This document shows, piece after piece, positions 7,263-15,071 of a stretch of 30,231 nucleotides of DNA; position 1 is the first letter of the stretch; every line of letters starts with the position of its first letter. The translations under genes and the position numbers were made by a program. The notes beneath the pieces are model-generated. The model made no database searches and was not told the DNA's origin. It worked only from the letters and a program-made list of their open reading frames with translations. Origin of the DNA: Micavibrio sp. UBA6929 (GTDB lineage Bacteria; Pseudomonadota; Alphaproteobacteria; Micavibrionales; Micavibrionaceae); contig DKAJ01000001.1 in NCBI GenBank assembly GCA_002448815.1, positions 180,268 to 210,498 on the forward strand. Reading direction: 5' to 3'.

Positions 7263-8427
7263 AAAATATTTAACCATTTTGATGATGGGTCTTGCACTAT
7301 TTGCATGGCAACTGACACCCATTACGCTCAGCACTGCGAAAGCGGAAACAGAAACGCATGACGATCATGGACATGATAACCACGGTCATGATGCACAAGA
7401 AGGTCACGCTCATGATGACGGGCATGAGCATGAAGATGGTCATGACGAAACCGATGGTGATAATCACGCAGATGATCATTCCGAGGAAGGTGATTCACAT
7501 GATAATCATGGTCATGAAAACCATGAAAAAAAAGACAGCCATGACGACCATGGCCACGGAGGGCATGATGACCATGGTCACGGTGGTGGAGATGGTCATG
7601 GTGAGCATGAGGAAGGTAAAGTTGAGATTTCACCAGATGCTGCCAAATTGACAGGTGTTCAGGTGCAAAAGGCTGGACCTGACACAGTTGCCATGACGAT
7701 TCCCTTAACAGGGCGAATTATTTTAAATGAAAATAAAACTGCCAATGTTCGCGCGCGATTTCCAGGCTTTGTAAAAGCCGTGCATGTTAATTTAGGTGAT
7801 GAGGTTAAAAAAGGACAAAAGCTTGCAACAATTGAAAGCAATGAAAGTTTGAAAACTTATAGCGTGACTGCGCCAATGGATGGCGTAATTTTAAGGCGCG
7901 AAACCAATATTGGCGATGTCACAGATGGGAAAGAATTATTTGCGATCGCTGATTTATCTACTGTTTGGGCGAAATATCATATTTTCCCGCGCGATGTTTC
8001 ACGTATAAAAAAAGGCCAACTCGTGAATGTTCATACGCTGGATGAAACCATGCGCCAAACCGCAAATATTTCCATGTTATTTCCTACGGCGGATACGCTT
8101 AGTCAAACCGTTATCGCCATTGCCGAGCTTTCTAATGAAAACGGCATATGGCGTCCAGGTATGACAATTGAAGGCGAGGTTGGCGTTGGAGAAAAGCAAG
8201 CCGGCATCGTTGTGCCAAGAACAGCCCTCCAATATATGGAAGATAAACAAGTTATTTTTATTAAAAGTGGGAACACATACGAACCACGCTTTGTTGAAGT
8301 AGGACTTATTGGAACAACCAATGCGGAAATTACATCAGGTTTAAAACGCGGTGAAAGCTATGTTAGTGCGGGAAGCTTTGTCATTAAAGCTGATATTCTT
8401 AAAGGCACAGCCGCTCACGAACATTAA
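7255..8427 (+). CDS. czcB: CzcB-type periplasmic adaptor with a His-rich N-terminal domain
   Basis: A 390-aa membrane-fusion protein joining CzcA to CzcC. A signal peptide ends near residue 30 (STAKA). Residues 31-120 are almost only His, Asp, Gly and Glu and contain 24 histidines, a metal-scavenging tail. The adaptor body follows: a split lipoyl/barrel-sandwich domain with short hairpin (GRIILNENKTANVRARFPG and GFVKAVHVNLGDEVKKGQKL), beta-barrel and membrane-proximal domains to the end. The His-rich stretch is much longer than in most CzcB proteins and should bind Zn, Co, Ni or Cu in the periplasm. AAAGGA lies 8 nt before the ATG. Confidence 0.9.
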   Translation: MNKKYLTILMMGLALFAWQLTPITLSTAKAETETHDDHGHDNHGHDAQEGHAHDDGHEHEDGHDETDGDNHADDHSEEGDSHDNHGHENHEKKDSHDDHGHGGHDDHGHGGGDGHGEHEEGKVEISPDAAKLTGVQVQKAGPDTVAMTIPLTGRIILNENKTANVRARFPGFVKAVHVNLGDEVKKGQKLATIESNESLKTYSVTAPMDGVILRRETNIGDVTDGKELFAIADLSTVWAKYHIFPRDVSRIKKGQLVNVHTLDETMRQTANISMLFPTADTLSQTVIAIAELSNENGIWRPGMTIEGEVGVGEKQAGIVVPRTALQYMEDKQVIFIKSGNTYEPRFVEVGLIGTTNAEITSGLKRGESYVSAGSFVIKADILKGTAAHEH

Positions 8428-8468
8428 AGCTCCCGATATTATATAAAGAGACAATAAAGGATTATTCA

Positions 8469-11400
8469 ATGCTTGAGACTATTATCAAACAATCAATTAC
8501 TCACAGATGGCTGGTACTTATATCCGTTCTAGCGATTTGTGTTCTTGGAATTTATAATTTTAACCGCCTGCCGATTGATGCCGTTCCAGACATTACCAAT
8601 GTGCAGGTGCAAATTAATACGGCTGCAGATGGATATTCTCCCTTAGAGGTTGAACAACGTATCACATTTCCCGTTGAAACAGTTTTAGCAGGTATTACTA
8701 AATTAGATTATACACGTTCTTTATCGCGCTATGGTTTGTCACAAGTAACCGTGGTGTTTGAAGATGGAACAGATATTTTCTTTGCACGTCAACAAATTGC
8801 TGAGCGCTTACAACAGATTAAAAGCGAAATCCCTGAAGGCTTAGAGCCGATTATGGGACCTATTAGTACAGGTCTTGGCGAGATTTATTTTTATACGGTT
8901 GAGGCAGAAGAAGGCGCATTAAAAGAAGATGGCACGAAATACACGCCTATGGATTTATTGACCGTTCAAAACTGGATCATTGTACCGCAGCTTCGCAATC
9001 TAAAAGGTGTTGTGGAAGTTAATACAATTGGGGGGTATGAACAGCAATTTCATGTGCAACCTTTCCCAGATCGTCTGCTCTCTTATGATTTGAGTATTCA
9101 TGAAGTGATTGCCGCTTTAGAAGCGAATAATGATAATGCTGGAGCTGGATATATTGAGCGCAACGGCGAGCAATATTTAGTGCGTATTCCCGGACAAGTT
9201 AAAGGATTAGAAGATATCCGCAATATCATTGTGGCTAAACGGGATGAATTGACGATCCGCGTTCAAGATGTAGCCGATGTCTCTTTAGGCGCGCCGCTTC
9301 GCACAGGTGCGGCTACTGAAAATGGTGAGGAAATTGTTCTGGGTACGGCTATGATGCTTATGGGTGAAAATAGCCGTGATGTATCTTACCGTGTTGGCGA
9401 AAAGCTTAAAGAGGTTGCCGCCAGTTTACCAGAAGGTGTTATTGTTAAGCCGATTTATGATAGAACAACACTTGTTGAAAAAACCATTAAAACGGTTGAA
9501 AAAAACCTTGCTGAAGGGGCATTACTTGTCATTGTTATTTTGTTCCTACTTTTAGGAAATTTTCGCGCTGCCCTTATTACAGCTCTTGTTATTCCAATAT
9601 CTATGCTCATGACTATTACAGGTATGGTGGAAAACAAAGTATCAGGAAATCTAATGAGTCTTGGCGCATTGGACTTCGGCCTTATCGTCGATGGTGCTGT
9701 GATTATTATTGAGAATTGCCTAAGACGTTTTGGCATGGAGCAGCATAAGCTTGGACGACTTCTCACAAAACAAGAGCGCTTTGATCTTGCAGCAAAAGCA
9801 ACTGCTGAGGTAATCAAACCAAGTATTTTTGGGATTTTGATTATTACGGTTGTCTATTTACCGATATTCTCTTTAACAGGCGTAGAAGGAAAAATGTTTC
9901 ATCCGATGGCCTTTACAGTTGTTGTGGCCTTGCTTTCTGCAATGGTGCTTTCCATTACTTTTGTTCCTGCGGCTGTGGCGACTTTTATCACGGGTAAAGT
10001 GCATGAAAAAGAAAATATTGTCATACGCGGTGCAAAAAAAGCTTATGAGCCTACGTTGCGCTGGAGTATCGCTCACCCAATGCTTGTCATTCTCACAGCG
10101 GTAGTATTGGTCGGCATAAGTCTATTTTCAGTGACTAAAATGGGATCAGAATTTATCCCAAATCTTGATGAAGGTGATATCGCTATACAAGCGCTCCGTG
10201 CGCCTGGTACATCACTTACAGAATCTGTTCGCATGCAATCTTTCATGGAAAAGATGCTGGTAGAGAAATTTCCCGAAGTGGATACAGTTATTGCACGGAT
10301 TGGTACGGCAGAAGTTGCTACTGATGCCATGCCCCCTAATATTGCTGATACATATGTCCTTTTGAAAAAACGTAAAGATTGGCCTGACCCATCTAAAACT
10401 AAAGCCGATTTGGTTGAAGAAATGGAAGTGGCACTGGAAAGTATTCCGGGTAGCAATTACGAATTTTCTCAGCCGATACAGCTTCGTTTCAATGAATTGA
10501 TTTCAGGGGTGCGTAGTGATGTGGCTGTAAAGATTTATGGGGATGATCTAGAACAACTTGTAAAATCGGCTAATGATATTTTAGGAGTTGTTCAGAATAT
10601 TGACGGCGCAGCTGGTGCAAAAGTTGAGCAAGTCACGGGTCTACCTGTCTTAAGCATTGTACCAGATCGAAAACGCATGGATCTTTATGGCCTCAATATT
10701 GCCGATGTACAGGAAATCGTACAAACTGCGATGGGTGGCCGCGAAGCCGGTACGGTTTTTGAAGGGGATCGTCGCTTTGATCTGATCGTACGCTTACCAG
10801 AAGCATTACGCAGCAATATTGATGCATTAGATCGTCTTCCTATCCCTCTACCAAATGCTGAGCAAGATGGCGTTGATGAAACGCCTGATTATGTTCCTTT
10901 AGGCGAAGTGGCTGATATTTCTATCATCTATGGACCAAATCAGGTAAGCCGTGAGAATGGAAAACGCCGTATTGTGGTGACATCCAATGTCCGTGGACGC
11001 GATTTGGGAAGTTTTGTTGGCGAAATTCGTGAGCAAATCACCACAAATGTTACGCTTCCAGCAGGATATTGGACAGAATATGGCGGTACGTTTGAGCAAT
11101 TAATTTCTGCTAAGCAACGTCTTTCGATTGTTGTACCAATCTCGCTTTTATTGATTTTTGGATTGCTGTTTATGGCCTTTAATTCTGCGCGTGCAGCCTT
11201 ATTAATCTTTTCTGGCGTTCCTTTGGCTCTAACCGGTGGTATCGCTGCTTTATGGTTGCGGGATATTCCACTATCCATATCAGCTGGAGTAGGCTTTATC
11301 GCGCTGTCTGGTGTGGCCGTGTTAAATGGTGTGGTGATGCTCTCATTTATTCGCGATTTGGAACAACAAGGTAAACCGTTACAAGAAGCAATTATCGAAG

Positions 11401-11642
11401 GCGCACTCACACGTTTACGTCCTGTGCTTATGACGGCATTGGTTGCCTCGCTTGGTTTTGTGCCGATGGCACTTAATACCGGCGCAGGAGCAGAAGTACA
11501 AAGACCATTAGCAACGGTGGTTATTGGTGGTATTATATCCTCTACCATCCTAACATTATTAGTATTACCAGCTTTGTATAAATGGTTTCCGAGTCGTTTG
11601 AATCTTCGTCGCAAACCCCAAAAGCAACTAGAAGAAGGATAG
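8469..11642 (+). CDS. czcA: CzcA-type heavy-metal RND transporter
   Basis: A 1057-aa proton-driven inner-membrane pump that expels divalent cations through CzcB and CzcC. It has 12 membrane helices and two large periplasmic loops, with internal repeat. In TM4, LDFGLIVDGAVIIIEN carries Asp402, Asp408 and Glu415, the charged triad required for proton/cation transport, at the same residue numbers I recall for CzcA of Cupriavidus metallidurans. The DFGxxxDGA form of this motif is the one associated with Zn/Co/Cd exporters (HME1) rather than Cu/Ag ones. The N-terminus (LIKQSITHR-like start, PDITNVQVQI) is canonical. AAAGGA sits 8 nt before the ATG. The next gene follows 6 nt after the stop. Confidence 0.95.
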   Translation: MLETIIKQSITHRWLVLISVLAICVLGIYNFNRLPIDAVPDITNVQVQINTAADGYSPLEVEQRITFPVETVLAGITKLDYTRSLSRYGLSQVTVVFEDGTDIFFARQQIAERLQQIKSEIPEGLEPIMGPISTGLGEIYFYTVEAEEGALKEDGTKYTPMDLLTVQNWIIVPQLRNLKGVVEVNTIGGYEQQFHVQPFPDRLLSYDLSIHEVIAALEANNDNAGAGYIERNGEQYLVRIPGQVKGLEDIRNIIVAKRDELTIRVQDVADVSLGAPLRTGAATENGEEIVLGTAMMLMGENSRDVSYRVGEKLKEVAASLPEGVIVKPIYDRTTLVEKTIKTVEKNLAEGALLVIVILFLLLGNFRAALITALVIPISMLMTITGMVENKVSGNLMSLGALDFGLIVDGAVIIIENCLRRFGMEQHKLGRLLTKQERFDLAAKATAEVIKPSIFGILIITVVYLPIFSLTGVEGKMFHPMAFTVVVALLSAMVLSITFVPAAVATFITGKVHEKENIVIRGAKKAYEPTLRWSIAHPMLVILTAVVLVGISLFSVTKMGSEFIPNLDEGDIAIQALRAPGTSLTESVRMQSFMEKMLVEKFPEVDTVIARIGTAEVATDAMPPNIADTYVLLKKRKDWPDPSKTKADLVEEMEVALESIPGSNYEFSQPIQLRFNELISGVRSDVAVKIYGDDLEQLVKSANDILGVVQNIDGAAGAKVEQVTGLPVLSIVPDRKRMDLYGLNIADVQEIVQTAMGGREAGTVFEGDRRFDLIVRLPEALRSNIDALDRLPIPLPNAEQDGVDETPDYVPLGEVADISIIYGPNQVSRENGKRRIVVTSNVRGRDLGSFVGEIREQITTNVTLPAGYWTEYGGTFEQLISAKQRLSIVVPISLLLIFGLLFMAFNSARAALLIFSGVPLALTGGIAALWLRDIPLSISAGVGFIALSGVAVLNGVVMLSFIRDLEQQGKPLQEAIIEGALTRLRPVLMTALVASLGFVPMALNTGAGAEVQRPLATVVIGGIISSTILTLLVLPALYKWFPSRLNLRRKPQKQLEEG

Positions 11643-11648
11643 AGCAAT

Positions 11649-12557
11649 ATGGGACATCACCACCACCATCACCATGGTGATCCATCAGAAATGGGAGAAC
11701 GCCGCCTTTGGTGGGCTGTCGGTGCAAATATGCTGCTTACCGCTGCACAAGTGGTTGGCGGCATTATTTCCGGCAGTTTATCCCTTATCGCTGATGCCCT
11801 GCATAATTTTAGTGATGCGGCAGCATTGTTAATTGCTTTGGTGGCCATTAGAATTGGGAAAAAACCACCAGATCAATTTAAAACATTCGGTTATAAGCGC
11901 GCTGAAACAATCGCAGCGCTCATTAACCTCACCACCTTGATCATTATCGGCTTGTATCTTTGTTATGAAGCAATCATGCGCTTTATCACGCCTGAACCGA
12001 TTGTTGGATGGACGGTGATCATTGTCGCAGGGATTGCTTTGGTTATCGATGTTTTTACAGCACTTCTGACCTACAGCCAATCGAAACACAGTATGAATAT
12101 TAGGGCCGCGTTTCTTCATAATGTAACAGATGCTTTAGCATCTGTGGGGGTCATTATCGCTGGAACACTTATCTTGCTTTATGGATGGGTTTGGACAGAT
12201 GCCACCATGACACTTTTGATAGCAGGATATGTTTTATATCAAGGCATCACGGAGATCCCTAAAGCCATTCACTTACTAATGGAAGGAACGCCTGAAGACA
12301 TAAATGTTGGCGATGTCATCACAAAAATGGAAGCTGTGAGTGGCGTTCAAAACGTTCATCACGTTCATATTTGGCAGTTAGATGAACAACGTAATGCCTT
12401 GGAAGCACATGTTGTTGTAAATAAATTAAGTGAGACTCATACTGTTAAACTTAATCTTAAGGCAACTCTTTATAATGAATTTAAGATCATGCATTCTACG
12501 TTAGAATTTGAAGAAGAAAGATGTGAGGAGGAAGTGTGCACTACTCTCTCAATATAG
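11649..12557 (+). CDS. CDF-family Zn/Co/Cd exporter with natural heptahistidine N-terminus
   Basis: A 302-aa CzcD/ZitB-type cation diffusion facilitator that moves cytosolic zinc-class ions to the periplasm, feeding CzcCBA. It starts MGHHHHHHHG, seven consecutive histidines. Six membrane helices follow. TM2 has His52 and Asp56 (LHNFSDA), and TM5 has His157 and Asp161 (LHNVTDA), the tetrahedral HD-HD site typical of Zn-preferring CDF proteins. The cytoplasmic C-terminal domain (about 215-302) contains HHVHIWQLD, the metal-binding ferredoxin-like fold. It ends with a Cys pair (CEEEVC). It is separated from czcA by only 6 nt and has AAGGA upstream. It closes the operon before the terminator at 12796. 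Confidence 0.93.
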   Translation: MGHHHHHHHGDPSEMGERRLWWAVGANMLLTAAQVVGGIISGSLSLIADALHNFSDAAALLIALVAIRIGKKPPDQFKTFGYKRAETIAALINLTTLIIIGLYLCYEAIMRFITPEPIVGWTVIIVAGIALVIDVFTALLTYSQSKHSMNIRAAFLHNVTDALASVGVIIAGTLILLYGWVWTDATMTLLIAGYVLYQGITEIPKAIHLLMEGTPEDINVGDVITKMEAVSGVQNVHHVHIWQLDEQRNALEAHVVVNKLSETHTVKLNLKATLYNEFKIMHSTLEFEEERCEEEVCTTLSI

Positions 12558-12700
12558 TGAAATAAAGGATGCTAAATAGCCTATTATTGACTGCTTATTG
12601 AGCATCAATTAGAATATTTGTGTTGGTGTAACGCATACACAAAAGTCAGATACATAGATACAGGAGGAATCGCCGCGAACATTTTTGTTATTTTTAGCCA

Positions 12701-12730
12701 TTGTTTTGAATTTAAAAAATGTTGTATGAT
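12701..12730 (+). promoter_or_regulatory. Possible promoter for a short transcript
   Basis: TTGTTT (12701-12706) and TATGAT (12725-12730) are 18 bp apart. A transcript from about 12737 would run through the repeat to the terminator at 12796-12819, about 84 nt in all, with no reading frame. Confidence 0.45.
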
Positions 12731-12745
12731 TACTGTGTGTTGGGA

Positions 12746-12792
12746 AGTATTTGAAAAGTTCGTGAACGGGATTCGAATACACCACCATTTAA
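12746..12792 (+). repeat. Right copy of the 47-bp imperfect direct repeat
   Basis: Partner of 1656-1702: identical outer blocks at identical spacing, and diverged centre. The centre here contains the self-complementary ATTCGAAT (12771-12778), absent from the left copy. The copies lie 11,090 bp apart and bracket all the accessory genes. Confidence 0.65.
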
Positions 12793-12795
12793 AAC

Positions 12796-12819
12796 ACCGC
12801 CCTTGTGGCGGTTTTTTTT
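12796..12819 (+). terminator. Intrinsic terminator after the efflux operon
   Basis: ACCGCC (12796-12801) and GGCGGT (12807-12812) form a perfect stem with loop CTTGT, followed by eight T residues (12812-12819). It ends the czc/CDF transcript and any small RNA from 12737. Confidence 0.9.
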
Positions 12820-12860
12820 GTACCTTGTTGGATGATGGCGGGGAGGGCTCTTGGAAAAGA

Positions 12861-12892
12861 GCTGAGCCAAAGGACATAGAAAGTTGGCTCAG
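12861..12892 (-). terminator. Hairpin downstream of the small membrane protein gene
   Basis: GCTGAGCCAA (12861-12870) and TTGGCTCAGC (12883-12892) form a perfect 10-bp stem with a 13-nt loop. On the minus strand it is followed by TCTTTTCC, a modest T-tract. It lies 40 nt beyond the stop of the minus-strand gene at 12933 and is probably its terminator. Confidence 0.6.
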
Positions 12893-12932
12893 CCCTAGGG
12901 GTAGTCTTCTAAAACGAAGGCGTTGCTATGGT

Positions 12933-13286
12933 TTACTCGCCCAGCGTCGTTAGATAACTAACAACAACCATGCCAAGCATCACATTGACGGTATACGCCA
13001 AATAAATGCCGATCATTGCAATGACCACGGCCATGATATCTTTGGTGAGCTTTTTGCCCGATAGAACCAGACTGGATAAAATAAGTGTCCAGCCTGCGCC
13101 AATCATCGTGTGAATGCCGCCGCCGTCGAAAAAGCTTTCAACGGTGCCATCAACGATGCCCAAGGTCACCATATAGTGTCCTAGAAAAGTTGAGAGGCCA
13201 ACCAGCAAAACAGTGTGAAACAGGAAGAAACCTACTGCTTCGGTGATTGAGCGTGTATGTGCTAGATTTGTAATATGTTTAAACAT
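12933..13286 (-). CDS. Small multi-spanning membrane protein of unknown function
   Basis: A 117-aa protein with about three hydrophobic helices (near residues 14-42, 55-75 and 84-110) and few charged residues between them. I do not recognise the family. The frame stays open to 13382, but the ATG at 13286 is preceded by a near-perfect AAAGGAGA site 7 nt upstream, and the longer N-terminus would be Arg/Lys-rich non-membrane sequence that overlaps a structured RNA leader. The gene is single, with its own promoter and a leader of about 175 nt whose fold can hide the ribosome site, so it is probably expressed in response to a specific signal. A small transporter or stress membrane protein is possible, but nothing in the sequence settles it. 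Confidence 0.75.
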   Translation of the reverse strand: MFKHITNLAHTRSITEAVGFFLFHTVLLVGLSTFLGHYMVTLGIVDGTVESFFDGGGIHTMIGAGWTLILSSLVLSGKKLTKDIMAVVIAMIGIYLAYTVNVMLGMVVVSYLTTLGE

Positions 13287-13461
13287 AACAAGTCTCCTTT
13301 CGTTGCACGTTGTTTTGCGGAACCTTTCCGCCTTCTGCGGCCACCCGTGAAAGGAGATATCTAAACCGCTCCCCTCAGGCAAAGCCGAAGCCTTATTCGT
13401 CTGGTGTGCGGCACGGTAAGTGTTGGTGTTATTTTTGTATATTTATGCCGCATTTTTACAT
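13287..13461 (-). promoter_or_regulatory. Structured leader that can sequester the ribosome site (riboswitch or thermosensor candidate)
   Basis: On the minus strand, UCUCCUUUC (13357-13349) is perfectly complementary to GAAAGGAGA (13301-13293), which is the ribosome site. The stem can continue with ACG/CGU after a bulge. Inside lies GCGGAA-AGG-UUCCGC (13331-13317). An alternative CCGC/GCGG pairing uses the same GCGG with an upstream CCGC, so two hairpins exclude each other. Further upstream, GCGGCA (13451-13446) and UGCCGC (13413-13408) form a 6-bp stem, and CCGC/GCGG and AGGC/GCCU pairs suggest an aptamer-like domain at about 13364-13412. I could not match it to a known class. Confidence 0.6.
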
Positions 13462-13467
13462 AATTTT

Positions 13468-13473
13468 ATTATA
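13468..13473 (-). promoter_or_regulatory. -10 box upstream of the structured leader
   Basis: A perfect TATAAT on the minus strand. The matching -35 region (TATTTT) is weak. Transcription would start near 13461 and give the 175-nt leader. Confidence 0.5.
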
Positions 13474-13502
13474 GCATGTTTCGTATTCTTAAAATATCTT
13501 TT

Positions 13503-13522
13503 GCAGCATAAATCTATGCTGC
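13503..13522. repeat. 8-bp inverted repeat in an AT-rich intergenic stretch
   Basis: GCAGCATA and TATGCTGC flank AATC. There is no T-run in either sense after the stem. The remaining intergenic DNA from 13474 to 13674 is AT-rich and shows no gene. The symporter gene ends at 13675, so this could be part of its 3' end or an operator for the leader promoter. Confidence 0.45.
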
Positions 13523-13674
13523 ACCTTGTCATAAACTCGCTACATCAAGTGATGAAATATGTAAAATATATTGGTAAAACAATATCTTGCTGCGCAATTA
13601 ATTTGCACAATTTTTATATGTGCGCTGCATCAAATATCCATTGTATATGAGTGGGTTATGCGTTTTGATTGGCG

Positions 13675-14979
13675 TTATTTGTAAAAGCGCTGCATGACGG
13701 TTGATGCTGCAAGATCGCCTGTCACATTGATGGTTGTGCGGCACATATCCAAGATACGATCAACCCCGATGATAAGGGCAATGCCTTCTGCTGGAACGCC
13801 GATGCCGACCAGTATAGTCGCCAGAACAACAATGCCTACGCCTGGGGTGGCTGGCGTGCCGATGGACGCGCCAACAGTCGTGATGAGCAGCAGCCCAATT
13901 TCGCCATAAGACAAATCAATATGAAAGACCTGACAGAGGAATAATGCGGCGATGGCCTGATAAAGCGCTGTGCCGTCCATGTTAATAGTCGCGCCCAGTG
14001 GAATGGTAAAGCGGCTAACGCGCTCATCGACATGAAGTTTTTCCTCGGCGCATTGAATGGAAATTGGCATCGTCGCGGCAGAGCTTGACGTTGAAAAGGC
14101 GATTAATTGTGCCTCACGTATGCCTGCAAGGAATGAGGAAGGACTATGCTTGCCAAGAAAACGGACGATAATTAAATACACGCCCATCATTGTTGCAAGC
14201 GCAAGCAAAACCGTTGACATGTATAGGCCTACGCCAACCAGTGATTTCGCACCGATCTGTATTGTTATGTTGCAAAGCAAGCCGAAAACAGCGTAAGGCG
14301 CAATCACCATTGCCCAGCTAATGACCTTCATAGATAGAGTTTGCCCCGATAAACAGAGATCGTGAAAAGCCTTGCCTGTTTTGCCAACACTTAGAAGGGC
14401 GAGGCCAATAATAATTGAGGCCACAACGATTTGAAGCATATTGCGGTCAAGCTCGGCGCGCGCTGGGTTGGTTGGGATAAGGTTGCCTATGCGCTGGGGC
14501 ACGGTAAGGTCAGAAAAGTTTTGCGCAGGCACAGCGGGCGCGTTGCTAAGTGTGGCCTCGATGAGGCTCGGGTCAAAGCTAAGCCCTGGTTTAATCAGTT
14601 GCACAAAAAAGATACCAATCGAAATGGCGATAGATGTTGTGAAAAGGAAATAGGGGACAAGCCTTAACCCAAGTTTCTTTATGTTCTCTGTGCTGCCGCT
14701 TTCGGCGATTCCTAAAATGATCGAGCATACAACAAGCGGCACAATCACCATTTGAATAAGGCTAAGGAAAATCACGCCAGGAATCTTGATCCATTCCCCA
14801 AGGGCGTATGCACTTTGGCTAGGGATGAGTGCTAATCCTTCCGGCGAGAGCAATGTCCCGGTCAAAACGCCAAGTGCCATACCGATAAGGATTTTTATCC
14901 AGAGGCGATCAGCCAAGATTTTATTGCTTGATGTTGAAAGGCTGCGTTCGCGGCGGCTTTTGATGAGGTTATTGAGCAT
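13675..14979 (-). CDS. Dicarboxylate/amino acid:cation symporter (SDF family, DctA/GltP-like)
   Basis: A 434-aa inner-membrane symporter that takes up C4-dicarboxylates or acidic amino acids with Na+ or H+. Eight membrane helices and two re-entrant hairpins are expected. The serine-rich hairpin motif AFSTSSSAATMPIS, the helix-7 motif GATINMDGTAL and the C-terminal substrate motif GVDRILDMCRTTINVTGD are all present. The Arg in DRILDMCRTTINV is the residue that pairs with an acidic side chain in aspartate/glutamate carriers, so acidic amino acids are likely substrates, but DctA cannot be excluded. Length is normal. Only a short AGGGAT precedes the ATG. The gene is monocistronic. Confidence 0.92.
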   Translation of the reverse strand: MLNNLIKSRRERSLSTSSNKILADRLWIKILIGMALGVLTGTLLSPEGLALIPSQSAYALGEWIKIPGVIFLSLIQMVIVPLVVCSIILGIAESGSTENIKKLGLRLVPYFLFTTSIAISIGIFFVQLIKPGLSFDPSLIEATLSNAPAVPAQNFSDLTVPQRIGNLIPTNPARAELDRNMLQIVVASIIIGLALLSVGKTGKAFHDLCLSGQTLSMKVISWAMVIAPYAVFGLLCNITIQIGAKSLVGVGLYMSTVLLALATMMGVYLIIVRFLGKHSPSSFLAGIREAQLIAFSTSSSAATMPISIQCAEEKLHVDERVSRFTIPLGATINMDGTALYQAIAALFLCQVFHIDLSYGEIGLLLITTVGASIGTPATPGVGIVVLATILVGIGVPAEGIALIIGVDRILDMCRTTINVTGDLAASTVMQRFYK

Positions 14980-15003
14980 ATCCCTGTTATCTTTTCTTTT
15001 ATT

Positions 15004-15024
15004 AACAATAGTTTGATTATTGTT
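15004..15024. repeat. 7-bp dyad upstream of the symporter gene
   Basis: AACAATA and TATTGTT flank a 7-bp spacer, 25-45 bp ahead of the symporter start codon on its minus-strand upstream side. It is a reasonable operator candidate. No regulator gene is adjacent. Confidence 0.4.
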
Positions 15025-15071
15025 GTTTAAAGTGAAAAGAAAAGCAAGCTATGCCCTGTGGCGCACGGCGT

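Larger units (their letters stand above)
12737..12819 (+). ncRNA. Candidate small RNA ending in an intrinsic terminator
   Basis: The promoter-like boxes just upstream, the terminator at the 3' end, and a sequence block shared with 1656-1702 suggest a short non-coding RNA. The conserved ATACACCACCATTTAA directly before the terminator would be single-stranded and C-rich, and could pair with GGTGG-type ribosome sites. This is inference from layout. It could equally be only the 3' end of the czc/CDF operon plus a duplicated insertion border. Confidence 0.35.

Noticed and set aside
12760..12790. TTCGAA followed by CACCACCA resembles the 3' end of a tRNA T-arm and acceptor.
   Set aside because: The T-stem cannot pair and no matching 5' acceptor strand lies upstream, so it is not a tRNA gene or a clear tRNA fragment.
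13287..13382. N-terminal extension of the small membrane protein.
   Set aside because: The strong ribosome site before 13286 and the structured RNA leader explain this stretch better.
13420..13650. 76-aa plus-strand reading frame.
   Set aside because: AT-rich, no ribosome site, and composition unlike a protein. It overlaps the leader promoter of the opposite gene.
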